Shown here: piece by piece, positions 33,342-41,056 of the stretch
Numbering within the stretch: position 1 is the stretch's first letter
Layout of the letters: the number at the start of each line of letters is the position of its first letter
DNA from: Phenylobacterium sp.
GTDB taxonomy: Bacteria; Pseudomonadota; Alphaproteobacteria; Caulobacterales; Caulobacteraceae
Length of the DNA stretch: 64,000 bases
Reading direction: 5' to 3'
Assembly (NCBI RefSeq): GCF_004299445.1
Contig: NZ_SCTC01000032.1
Coordinates: 1 to 64,000, forward strand
Translations under genes and position numbers: made by a program
Notes under the pieces: generated by a model
Told to the model about the DNA's origin: nothing
The model's input: only the letters and a program-made list of their open reading frames with translations
The model's database searches: none

Positions 33342-34441
33342 GCCTGGGCCTCCTCGGCCACCACGCCATGCCGCGCCACGGCCAGCGCGGCCCAGCGGGC
33401 GGCCAGCTTGCGGTCCCTGGCGAAGCGCGCCGCCAGCTCGGCCATCGCCCGGCGCTCCAGCCGCGCGTCCAGCCCGTCGTCGGCCGCCCGCCAGACCACC
33501 TGCCGGGCCTTGTCGCGCAGCAGCACCACGGGATCGGCGGGCCCCAGCGCGTCAACCAGAAGCCGGGCGTTGCGGTCGCGGTCCTTGGCCAGAGTGTCAG
33601 TCCAGGCGGTGCGCATCATCGCCACCAGGTCGCTGGCCAAGTCGCCCAGCGAGGTCCGCAGGCGGCGAACTTCCCTCGGAGCGGCGGTCTCGGCGGGCGG
33701 CGCCCGGTCGCCGGCGGCGATCCGCAGGGCCTCGGATTTCAGCGCTTCGATGGGGCGCGCCACCCAGCGCAGGATCAGCAGGGTCACCAGCGCCGAGGCC
33801 AGCAGCGAGGCCACCCCGATCAGGGCGCTGACCAGCAGCGCGTTCTGGGTCGCCACCTCGATCACCGAGATGTTCACGTCGGCCCCCGCCGTGGCGACGA
33901 TCCGGCCCTGCTTGTCGCGCACCGGCGCTGCGGCGGTCTTGAGCAGGCCCCACTGCTCCTGGAACTCGATGGGCGAGATGTAGAGGCTGCCGTCGGTCTG
34001 GGTCCTGCGCAGGCCGGCGCGGGTCTCGGGCGTCAGCTCGTCTTCCGAGCCGATCGTCGAATGCTCGTCGCCGACGGTGGCATCCAGCACGTAGATCACG
34101 TCCTGCGTGCCGCCCAGCACCTGGGAGTACAGGTAGGTCAGCCCCAGCTCGCTGCGGATACGGCGCATCGGCAGCACGTTTCGTCGGTACTGGGCCATCT
34201 CCTCGACCGCCTCGGCCGGCGCGCGCACCTGGGCCGCCCGGATCAGGAAGTCGTGGTCGTTCGGGTCGAGCAGCGCGCCCGTCAGCGCGCTGGTGGTCAC
34301 CAGCTTGCGCGAGAAGCCGTCCAGGATCGTGTCGTAGAGCCGCGTATAGGTCAGCGCGCCCAGTCCGATCGCCAGTACGACGATGGCCGGGGTGAAGGTG
34401 CGCCAGAGCAGCGCCTGGATGGGAATCCCGTCAGGCCGCAT
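33338..34441 (-). CDS. HAMP-domain membrane sensor protein
   Basis: A 367-residue membrane sensor. TM1 is at about residues 12-32, a periplasmic Cache-like domain at 35-200 (GLTYLYSQVLGGTQDVIYVLD ... GRIVATAGADVNISVIE), TM2 at about 205-225, then a HAMP segment (LRWVARPIEALKSEALRIAAGD). A helical C-terminal region of about 110 residues shows no recognisable kinase or phosphatase domain. The sensor region resembles that of the SpoIIE protein at 37173-38804 (GLAYVY... and VIGADIDLRIV), suggesting a related ligand. Its start lies inside the end of the transporter-HEAT gene (11-base overlap). Confidence 0.75.
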   Translation of the reverse strand: MRPDGIPIQALLWRTFTPAIVVLAIGLGALTYTRLYDTILDGFSRKLVTTSALTGALLDPNDHDFLIRAAQVRAPAEAVEEMAQYRRNVLPMRRIRSELGLTYLYSQVLGGTQDVIYVLDATVGDEHSTIGSEDELTPETRAGLRRTQTDGSLYISPIEFQEQWGLLKTAAAPVRDKQGRIVATAGADVNISVIEVATQNALLVSALIGVASLLASALVTLLILRWVARPIEALKSEALRIAAGDRAPPAETAAPREVRRLRTSLGDLASDLVAMMRTAWTDTLAKDRDRNARLLVDALGPADPVVLLRDKARQVVWRAADDGLDARLERRAMAELAARFARDRKLAARWAALAVARHGVVAEEAQA

Positions 34442-37073
34442 AGGCGCGCGTGTCCTGGGATTTCAGCATGGCCAGGGCCAGGTCGGGATAGCGGGCCGCC
34501 ACCTCGTCGATGTCGGCGCGCGACAGCCACCATGAGCCGCCCGCCAGGGTCAGTTCGACCGGCTTGCGCGCCGCCGGCGTCGCCGTCACGCGCTCGGCCA
34601 GCGCCACCTGGGCCTCGATGGAGGCCTGCGCCAGTTCCGGCCGCGCGCGGATCGCCGCCACCAGGTCGACCACCGTCGGGTGGTTGTCCGGGTCGAGGCC
34701 CAGCAGGGTCATGAAGCTGTCGCGGAAGATGGCCGGCATGCCGGGCTCGATCCCGCCGCGCAGATATCCCGCCAGCTCGGCCGCCGGGACCAGATCGCGC
34801 AGGGCCTGCGCCGCCGCCGCGGCCTCGAATCCGTGGGCCGTGTCCACCGCCGTCTTGAGCAGGGACAACAGGTCGCCGTCCGCTCCGCCGGCCGCGACGC
34901 CGTGGCGGGTGATCAGCGGCTCCAGCTTCCTCCAGGTGGCGTGGTCGACACCCGCGGCGACGGCCTCGATGGCGTTGCCCCGCACCTTCGGGTTGGCCGA
35001 GTGCAGCGACACGATCAGCAGGTCGAAATCCGGCAGCCGGCCGCCCAGGGCCAGAAGCTCCAGCGTGAAGTCCACCGACTCGGCGATCCGCTGGCGATAG
35101 GCATGCGCCAGCAGCGAGATGGCCGGCGAGCGGTGGGCCTCGGCCTCCAGGCGTTCGGCGACGGCCAGCCGGGGGCCCGTCTCGCCCAGCTCCTCGCTGA
35201 CCAGCCGGTCCAGCTGCGACAGGAACTGCGCATGGCTCAGGGTCGACAGTGCCCGGGCGGCCACGGCGCGGGCGCGATAGGGCGTCAGGTACTGGCCCAG
35301 CGCCTGCATCAGCCGCGGGATCGCCGCCTCGCCCAGCCCGGCCAACATCGCCTCGACGGCGCGCAGCTCACGCGGACTGAGGCGCGCGGCGGCGTTCAGC
35401 AGCGGCGGGATCGCCTCGACGTCGCCGATCGCAGCCAGGATCTCCAGGATCGTGCGCCGGCTGGCGCGGTCCATGGTCGGCAGGTTGGCCACGAGCGGGC
35501 CCACCAGCCCGATGTCGCCAGGACCCACCACGCTCACCAGCGCCGTGAGCGCGTACTTCCGCACAGAGGGCGACGGGTCGCTGAGCTTGGCGGCGAAGGC
35601 CTTGGTGGCCCCCGACTCCTCCTCATCCCCGTCCGAGCGCTCGGGGGGACGCGCGGCGTGGGCGTGCAGCAGCCAGCGGGCGGCCGCCGCGGCGCCCGAG
35701 TCGGGCTCGGCGGCCTTGGCCTTCAGCGCCTCGGCGGCGGCCGGATCGAACACCGGACGGGCCAGATCCGGGTCGCCGAAGTTCAGCCAGCCGCGGCGCA
35801 TATTGGCCTCCATGGCCCCGGGGTAGAAGTGACGCAGCGCCATCACCACGCCCACCAGCACCGCGCCCAGCACCACGCCGATCCCCGACAGCTCGCGCAT
35901 GTCGGCGGTCTTGGCCGCCATCAGCAGGAAACCGCCCGCCAGCAGGCTGGCCAGTGGTTCGGCCAGGCCCTCGACCATGGTGCGGAACGGCCGCTTCACC
36001 GCCGACGGCGTCGCGTTGAACAGCAGGTTCTGGTTGTTGTACTCGATCGACGTCAGCACGCCGTGATAGGCGAAGAAGGCTGCGAACGCCGCCCACTCGC
36101 CCCCCGCCACGAAGAAGTAGGCGAACACCGCGAAGTAGCTCAGCGGCAGGATCAGCGCCACGTTGCGCACCCCCGCCCGCGTCACCAGCCGGTTGAACAC
36201 GAACAGGCAGATGACGAGGTTGAAGATGTTGGTGGCCGCATAGAGCTGGCCGAACAGCGCCGCCAGCTCGGCCTCGCCCCGGCCCTTCTGCAGCACCGTC
36301 GAGTACTGGTACTCGGCCAGATTGGTCATCAGGAGCGTGACGAACAGGGTCAGCACCAGCGTCACCGCATAGGGCGAGCTCTTGAACGTCTGGGCCACGC
36401 GCAGGAACTGGGTGCGCACGTCGCCGGTCTCGCCGTCGAGGTCGGCGTCGCTGTCGGCGATCCGCGTCCAGCGCCGGCGCAGCATCGCCGCCACCGGCGC
36501 CGTCGCCAGCGCCACGCCGGCCCACACCAGCATGAACGCGTGCATCGGCACCACCGCCGCCAGCAGGCTGACGATCAGCGCCCCCAGGGTGGTCCCCAGG
36601 GCGCAGAAGGCGGCGAACAGCGGGAAGAGGCGCTTGGCGTCCTGGATGTCGAAGTAGGTGTCGGTGAAGTTCCAGAACAGCGTGTAGAGGCCGATGTACC
36701 ACATCGCGAGGTACAACTTCAGCGCGTAGTAGAGCCAGGTGTCGAAGGGCTTCGGCAGGCCCACCTCGATCAGGCCCCACAGGATCGCCCCGCCCGCGAT
36801 CAGCAGGCCCAGCGTCACCTCGACCACCCGGTCGATCGAGAAGCGCACCAGCAGGTAAGAGAAGAGGGCGGTGTAGACCAGCATCACCGCGGGCGTCAGG
36901 AGGAAGATCACCGGCAGCTTGCCCGCGCCCACGTGCGTCAGGAACGCCGCATCGCCCGCCGCGAAGCCGATACCCATCCCGGTCTGCAGCATCAGTCCAA
37001 ACAGCCCGAACTGCAGGAGCTTCGGCCACTCCCCCGGTTCGACCTTGAACAGACGGTTGACCAGGTCCCGCAA
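34431..37073 (-). CDS. Major-facilitator/NTT-like membrane protein fused to HEAT repeats
   Basis: An 880-residue fusion. Residues about 15-435 form some 12 membrane helices of an MFS or nucleotide-transporter (Npt/Tlc)-like protein, including an amphipathic KLYLAMWYIGLYTLFWNF segment and EYQYSTVLQKG. Residues about 480-860 are helical HEAT-like repeats (for example DPSPSVRKYALTALVSV and NPKVRGNAIEAVAAG). The N-terminus reads RDLVNRLFKVEPGEWPK. The start is TTG 37073 with GGGGAAG 5 bases upstream. First gene of a four-gene overlapping operon with the sensors. It may be a transceptor signalling through its HEAT tail rather than a true transporter (inference). Confidence 0.82.
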   Translation of the reverse strand: MRDLVNRLFKVEPGEWPKLLQFGLFGLMLQTGMGIGFAAGDAAFLTHVGAGKLPVIFLLTPAVMLVYTALFSYLLVRFSIDRVVEVTLGLLIAGGAILWGLIEVGLPKPFDTWLYYALKLYLAMWYIGLYTLFWNFTDTYFDIQDAKRLFPLFAAFCALGTTLGALIVSLLAAVVPMHAFMLVWAGVALATAPVAAMLRRRWTRIADSDADLDGETGDVRTQFLRVAQTFKSSPYAVTLVLTLFVTLLMTNLAEYQYSTVLQKGRGEAELAALFGQLYAATNIFNLVICLFVFNRLVTRAGVRNVALILPLSYFAVFAYFFVAGGEWAAFAAFFAYHGVLTSIEYNNQNLLFNATPSAVKRPFRTMVEGLAEPLASLLAGGFLLMAAKTADMRELSGIGVVLGAVLVGVVMALRHFYPGAMEANMRRGWLNFGDPDLARPVFDPAAAEALKAKAAEPDSGAAAAARWLLHAHAARPPERSDGDEEESGATKAFAAKLSDPSPSVRKYALTALVSVVGPGDIGLVGPLVANLPTMDRASRRTILEILAAIGDVEAIPPLLNAAARLSPRELRAVEAMLAGLGEAAIPRLMQALGQYLTPYRARAVAARALSTLSHAQFLSQLDRLVSEELGETGPRLAVAERLEAEAHRSPAISLLAHAYRQRIAESVDFTLELLALGGRLPDFDLLIVSLHSANPKVRGNAIEAVAAGVDHATWRKLEPLITRHGVAAGGADGDLLSLLKTAVDTAHGFEAAAAAQALRDLVPAAELAGYLRGGIEPGMPAIFRDSFMTLLGLDPDNHPTVVDLVAAIRARPELAQASIEAQVALAERVTATPAARKPVELTLAGGSWWLSRADIDEVAARYPDLALAMLKSQDTRAYAA

Positions 37074-37172
37074 AATCTTCCCCGCGCCCGATGGGCCGCG
37101 TTAACGACCGGTGGGTATTTCTCTATAGACTAGCTTCCAAATTCCGAACGAACGCCACGGGCCCCAGCCGCG

Positions 37173-38804
37173 ATGACAGATCCCGCTGCAGACGCGCCCA
37201 AGCGACGGCGGCGATTCCGTCTCAAGACGCAACTCTTGCTGCTGCTGGGCGTGCTGAATCTCGTCGCGGCGGCGGCCTATTCGTTCGTGCTGTACGAAGT
37301 CGACCGCGCCGCGATCATGGCCGGCATCGACGGGCGGCTGCGGACCGCCGTTCTGGCCGTCAACGAGATGGCCTCCGACGAGTACCATGCCCGCATCATC
37401 GGCCCGGACTCGATCCCGAAGGAGGAATACCGCCGCCTGCAGTACCGCATGTCGCGGTTCGCCGACGGCGCGGGGCTGGCCTATGTCTACACCTACATGC
37501 GCTTCGGCGACGAGATCCGCACGGTCTCGACCAGCGCCACGCGCCGCGAGATCGAGACGCGCCAGGAGGTGCCGTTCTTCGCCCTCTACGACACCGCCCC
37601 CGTCGAGCTCGAAAAGAGCTTCGAGGACGGTCAGATGAGGTTCGACGAGTACCAGGACGAGTTCGGCCGCTTCCGGTCGCTCTACATGCCGGTCACCGGG
37701 GTGGATTCACGGCGGTACGTGATCGGCGCCGACATCGACCTGCGCATCGTGCGCGAGCGCCTCGCCGGAGCGCTGCGCACCGCGATCAACGTCGGCATCG
37801 GCATCTTCGCGCTGTCGATGGCCATGGGCTGGCTGCTGGTCGACCGGATCGTCCAGCCGCTGATGCGGCTCACCGACTTCACCCGCAACATGGGCCAGCG
37901 CAACTTCGAGCCCGACCCGCGCGAGATCGCGGCGATGAACGCCATCAGCCACCGGCGCGGCGACGAGGTGGGCAGCCTGGCCGAGGCGATGACCGCCATG
38001 ATCGCCCGCCTCCAGCGCTATCTCGTGGAGATGGCGGCGGCCACCGCGGCGCGCGAACGGGTCGAGGGCGAGCTGTCGGCCGCGCGCGACATCCAGGAAG
38101 GCATGTTGCCGCGCACCTTCCCACCCTTCCCCGAGCGCCACGACGTCGACGTCTACGCCATGCTGCAGTCGGCCAAGCAGGTGGGCGGCGACCTCTACGA
38201 CTACGTCTTGCTCGACCGCGACCGGCTGTTCTTCGTGGTGGGCGACGTCTCGGGCAAGGGCGTGCCGGCGGCCCTGTTCATGGCCATGACCATGACCCTG
38301 TTCAAAGCCACGGCGCTCGCCTCAGAGGCCGGGCCCGACGAGATCATGGCCCGCGTCAACGCCGAGCTCAGCCGCGACAACGCCGGCCAGATGTTCGTCA
38401 CCGCCTTCTGCGGGATCATCGACCTCACCACCGGCGCCGTCGCCTTCGCCAACGGCGGCCATGAGGCCCCGTTCGTCCGCACCGCGGACGGGACGGTCAC
38501 TCGCCTGGAAAAGACCCGCGGCATGGCGCTGGGCGTGTTCGAAGACGCCGAGTTCCAGCTGGCCCACCGCCAACTGGCCCCGGGCGAGGCCCTGATCCTG
38601 TTCACCGACGGCGTGTCCGAGGCGGCCAACGCCGACGACGATCTCTTTACCATCGCCCGCATCGAGACCGCGCTCGCCTCCGTCAGCCGCGGCGCCTCGG
38701 CCCGCGGCCTCGCCGAAGGCCTGGCCGACGACGTCCGCGTCTTCGTGGGCGAAGCCCCCCAGTCCGACGACCTCGCGATCCTGGTGGTGCGCTACGAGGG
38801 CTGA
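37173..38804 (+). CDS. HAMP-SpoIIE family serine phosphatase sensor
   Basis: A 543-residue membrane-bound PP2C-type phosphatase. TM1 is at about residues 19-41, a periplasmic Cache-like sensor at 45-195, TM2 at about 203-224, HAMP at 224-280, and a coiled linker ELSAARDIQEGMLPR (300-314). The SpoIIE domain (about 325-543) has all metal aspartates: V-G-G-D340-LYD, VGD358-VSGKG, FTD479-G and QSDDLAIL near the C-terminus. It would dephosphorylate the STAS protein encoded at 31373-31705 on receiving a signal. Divergent from the transporter-HEAT operon (99 bases between starts). Confidence 0.92.
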   Translation: MTDPAADAPKRRRRFRLKTQLLLLLGVLNLVAAAAYSFVLYEVDRAAIMAGIDGRLRTAVLAVNEMASDEYHARIIGPDSIPKEEYRRLQYRMSRFADGAGLAYVYTYMRFGDEIRTVSTSATRREIETRQEVPFFALYDTAPVELEKSFEDGQMRFDEYQDEFGRFRSLYMPVTGVDSRRYVIGADIDLRIVRERLAGALRTAINVGIGIFALSMAMGWLLVDRIVQPLMRLTDFTRNMGQRNFEPDPREIAAMNAISHRRGDEVGSLAEAMTAMIARLQRYLVEMAAATAARERVEGELSAARDIQEGMLPRTFPPFPERHDVDVYAMLQSAKQVGGDLYDYVLLDRDRLFFVVGDVSGKGVPAALFMAMTMTLFKATALASEAGPDEIMARVNAELSRDNAGQMFVTAFCGIIDLTTGAVAFANGGHEAPFVRTADGTVTRLEKTRGMALGVFEDAEFQLAHRQLAPGEALILFTDGVSEAANADDDLFTIARIETALASVSRGASARGLAEGLADDVRVFVGEAPQSDDLAILVVRYEG

Positions 38805-38814
38805 GGCGCACACT

Positions 38815-38831
38815 GCGGGAGCAGCTCCCGC
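38815..38831 (+). terminator. Probable terminator hairpin after the SpoIIE gene
   Basis: A perfect 7-bp stem GCGGGAG (38815-38821) with CTCCCGC (38825-38831) and a 3-base loop, 10 bases after the phosphatase stop. It lacks a T-run, so it may be a weak or Rho-assisted terminator. Confidence 0.5.
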
Positions 38832-38903
38832 CACACGCGAATCGTGTTGTGGCCAATTTCGGATCGCATAGATTGCGGCTCGATTTCGAGTCGGGGGACC
38901 ATC

Positions 38904-39641
38904 ATGAAGCGTACGAACATGCTCGCCGCCACCGCGGCGATGGCCTTGTTGGCGGCTGCGACGCAGGCTGCCGCCGCCACCTACACCCTCACCTACGAAG
39001 GGCTTGTCACGTCGGGCATGGATACCGGTACGTTCGGCGTGATCGGTGACTTGGCGGGCTACCGCTACACCGCCGTCTTCACGGTCGATACGGCTACGCC
39101 GGGCGCGTCGGTCACCAGCTTCCCCGGGTTCGCAAATATCTATGGCGAGGGCGCGGCCAGCCCGGTCTTCGCGACGCTGACGATCAACGCGATCACCCGC
39201 AGCTACGGCAGCTTCAGCGGCCAGGCCACCGATATGGACGGGGTCGTGACGGGCTTCGGCGACGACAGCCAGGCAGCGCTTGCCTACTCCCAGGAAGAAA
39301 TCTGCGGTGGTGTCGGCGAAGACTGCCTCATCTACGATCTCGGCGTCTATCACGCGGCCGCGAGCAAGACGAACGACCTCGCTGACGGCGATCTCGAAAC
39401 AGCGCCGCCGAGCCACATCTACGGCCCCAACGACTTCACGTTCGCGGGCTTCCATGATCGCCGTACCATTGATCCCTGGGCGGGCATTTTCGAGTACCGG
39501 GCGCAGGGTAGGTTCCTGGTTGAGAAGCTGACGGTCACATCCGGCGCGGTGCCCGAGCCCACGACCTGGGCGCTGCTCATCCTGGGCTTCGGGATGGCCG
39601 GCGCTGGCCTGCGCCGACTCCGGCCTCTTCACGCGGCCTAG
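38904..39641 (+). CDS. PEPxxWA-CTERM sorting domain protein
   Basis: A 245-residue secreted protein. The signal peptide starts MKRTNMLAATAAMALLAAA and is cleaved near TQAAAA. The mature domain (about residues 25-210) is beta-rich with no known enzyme motif. The C-terminal sorting signal consists of VPEPTTWA, a hydrophobic helix, and a basic RRLR end, the PEPxxWA-CTERM form recognised by exosortase-type systems in exopolysaccharide-producing bacteria. No exosortase is in the window. The start is ATG 38904; upstream in-frame sequence lacks a signal peptide. Confidence 0.85.
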   Translation: MKRTNMLAATAAMALLAAATQAAAATYTLTYEGLVTSGMDTGTFGVIGDLAGYRYTAVFTVDTATPGASVTSFPGFANIYGEGAASPVFATLTINAITRSYGSFSGQATDMDGVVTGFGDDSQAALAYSQEEICGGVGEDCLIYDLGVYHAAASKTNDLADGDLETAPPSHIYGPNDFTFAGFHDRRTIDPWAGIFEYRAQGRFLVEKLTVTSGAVPEPTTWALLILGFGMAGAGLRRLRPLHAA

Positions 39642-39648
39642 CCAACGC

Positions 39649-39694
39649 CCCCTCTACCGCTTGCGGGGAGGGGGACCACTAAGCGGTGGAGGGG
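39649..39694. terminator. Long hairpin between convergent genes
   Basis: A 14-bp stem (39649-39662 with 39681-39694, one G-U pair) and an 18-base loop, placed between the PEP-CTERM gene and the convergent DUF5990 gene. It fits a shared terminator, though T-runs are absent; it also resembles GC-rich dispersed hairpins seen in related genomes. Confidence 0.55.
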
Positions 39695-39713
39695 CCGCTT
39701 CCGGCTCGGTCCC

Positions 39714-40136
39714 CTAGCCCCCCACCGCCCGCCAGCCCCCGATGGGCTGCAGTGTCGCGCACGCCGGACCGCCGTCCTTGTCCCGCCCGGGCAGGTTGGC
39801 TTCCAGCACCTTGCCCGCCAGCGCCGCAGCGATCAGCTCCGTGGGCAACAGGTGGATGTCGACCTTCACCCGCCGGCTCCAGTGCATGCCGGCCTGCCCC
39901 GCCTGGCCGCCTATGGCGATGTAAACGAACCGCCGCTCCGGCCCCTCGCTGCGCACGAACTCGCCCAGGAACCTGGGTCCATCGGCCACGCGCGCCGGCA
40001 CGTCGAACGTGACCGGGCCGTCGCCCGCGATCATCGCATCGACCGGTCGGCTTTTCTTGTCCTGCAGGCTGTAGGCCACCCCGGGCACGGGATCGGAAAT
40101 GCGCAGCCGCAGCATGATCGTCTTCCCGGCCGGCAT
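39714..40136 (-). CDS. DUF5990 family protein
   Basis: A 140-residue protein resembling DUF5990: LRLRISDPVPGVAYSLQDKK near the N-terminus, then FLGEFVRSEGPERRFVYIAIG, and a C-terminal part with KVDIHLLP and a terminal GGW segment. No signal peptide or membrane segment; the function is unknown. The ATG at 40136 follows the stop of the cyclase-like gene by 2 bases, so the two are an operon. A second ATG at 40115 is an alternative start. Confidence 0.75.
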   Translation of the reverse strand: MPAGKTIMLRLRISDPVPGVAYSLQDKKSRPVDAMIAGDGPVTFDVPARVADGPRFLGEFVRSEGPERRFVYIAIGGQAGQAGMHWSRRVKVDIHLLPTELIAAALAGKVLEANLPGRDKDGGPACATLQPIGGWRAVGG

Positions 40137-40138
40137 CG

Positions 40139-40927
40139 CTAGCCCAGCGTCACCGGCGGCCGGTCGCGGCCGTGCATCTTCTTCAGGAACAGGCGCATGT
40201 TGTCGATGACCTGCTTCAGCTCGGCCGGCGGGGTCGGGCCGCTTGCCGCCATCGCCGCCGCCATCCGCGGATCAGCCTCCGCCTCCCAGGGCAGGAAGTC
40301 GAACCGGTCCTCGGCGCCCAGGATCCACACGATCGGATAGGGATAGCCGAACAGCACGCCCTTCAGCGGCTCGCGACCGGCCAGGTGGAACGCCACTGAC
40401 GCGGCGTTCTCCGCCCCCATGATCGCTTCCAGCACGTCCAGCGAGATCACGATCGTGCCGGGCCGGGCGAACTTGGCGATGCGGAAGCCCAGGTCGATGT
40501 CGGGGCCGATGTAGTCCAGGTGCGCGCCCTGCCCGCTGGACAGCTCAGGGATCTCGATCTCGATGTTCGGCCCGCCCACGTCGGCCAGCCACGCGGTGCC
40601 CTTCAGCCGCAGGGGCAGCTCCTGGAAGTGCTTGTCCTCGTACATCCGCATGGTGCGCAGCAGCGCCAGCAGGATCGAGGTCACCTCCTCGGGGCTCTTG
40701 GGGTCGACCTGGAACAGCACCTCGTCGCCCGACACCTTCCAGACGCTGATGTCGGGCGTGTGGTCGTCGTCCAGGAACTCGAACCCGATCTGGCCGGCGA
40801 CCATGAGCGGGAAGTTCGTGAAGAAGGCCTTGAAGGTGGCGAGCCACGCCTCCGAGCCCTGGCCGGTGAAGCGGGCCTTGAACTCGGTCGAGCCCGTTAT
40901 GTCGACCGACAGGAACAGCCGCGGCAT
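40139..40927 (-). CDS. Class III nucleotide cyclase-like protein
   Basis: A 262-residue soluble protein whose N-terminal half looks like a class III cyclase homology domain. It opens FLSVD9ITGST, equivalent to the first metal Asp, and carries K64-V-S-G-D68, equivalent to the substrate Lys and second metal Asp. D145-x3-R149 sits where cyclases have Asn-x3-Arg, so the Asn is replaced by Asp. It could be a real but divergent cyclase or a decayed one. AGGGG lies 7 bases before ATG 40927; an ATG 2 codons upstream is less well placed. Operon with DUF5990. Confidence 0.6.
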   Translation of the reverse strand: MPRLFLSVDITGSTEFKARFTGQGSEAWLATFKAFFTNFPLMVAGQIGFEFLDDDHTPDISVWKVSGDEVLFQVDPKSPEEVTSILLALLRTMRMYEDKHFQELPLRLKGTAWLADVGGPNIEIEIPELSSGQGAHLDYIGPDIDLGFRIAKFARPGTIVISLDVLEAIMGAENAASVAFHLAGREPLKGVLFGYPYPIVWILGAEDRFDFLPWEAEADPRMAAAMAASGPTPPAELKQVIDNMRLFLKKMHGRDRPPVTLG

Positions 40928-41056
40928 CCACATCCCCTGCTGAGCCGACGCGCCGGCCCGGAGCCGCCATACTACCGTGGATCGACCGCTATGCTACGGT
41001 CACGCAAGGGGCGCGTCGGACGTCGAGTCGAACCGACGCCAGGAGAGGGAACGCCG

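Noticed and set aside
32956..33555. Upstream extension of the pseudo-SpoIIE gene frame
   Set aside because: It overlaps the cNMP-fold gene and is Arg/Gly/Ala-rich noise; the ATGA overlap at 32952-32955 gives the natural start.
34680..37133. 817-codon plus-strand open frame opposite the transporter-HEAT gene
   Set aside because: Gln/Arg/His-rich composition with no motif; the minus strand has a membrane-protein pattern and operon overlaps.
40520..41056. Upstream extension of the ATP-grasp/alpha-E frame
   Set aside because: It runs antisense through the cyclase-like gene and lacks homology; TTG 41057 with AGGAGAGGG explains the start.
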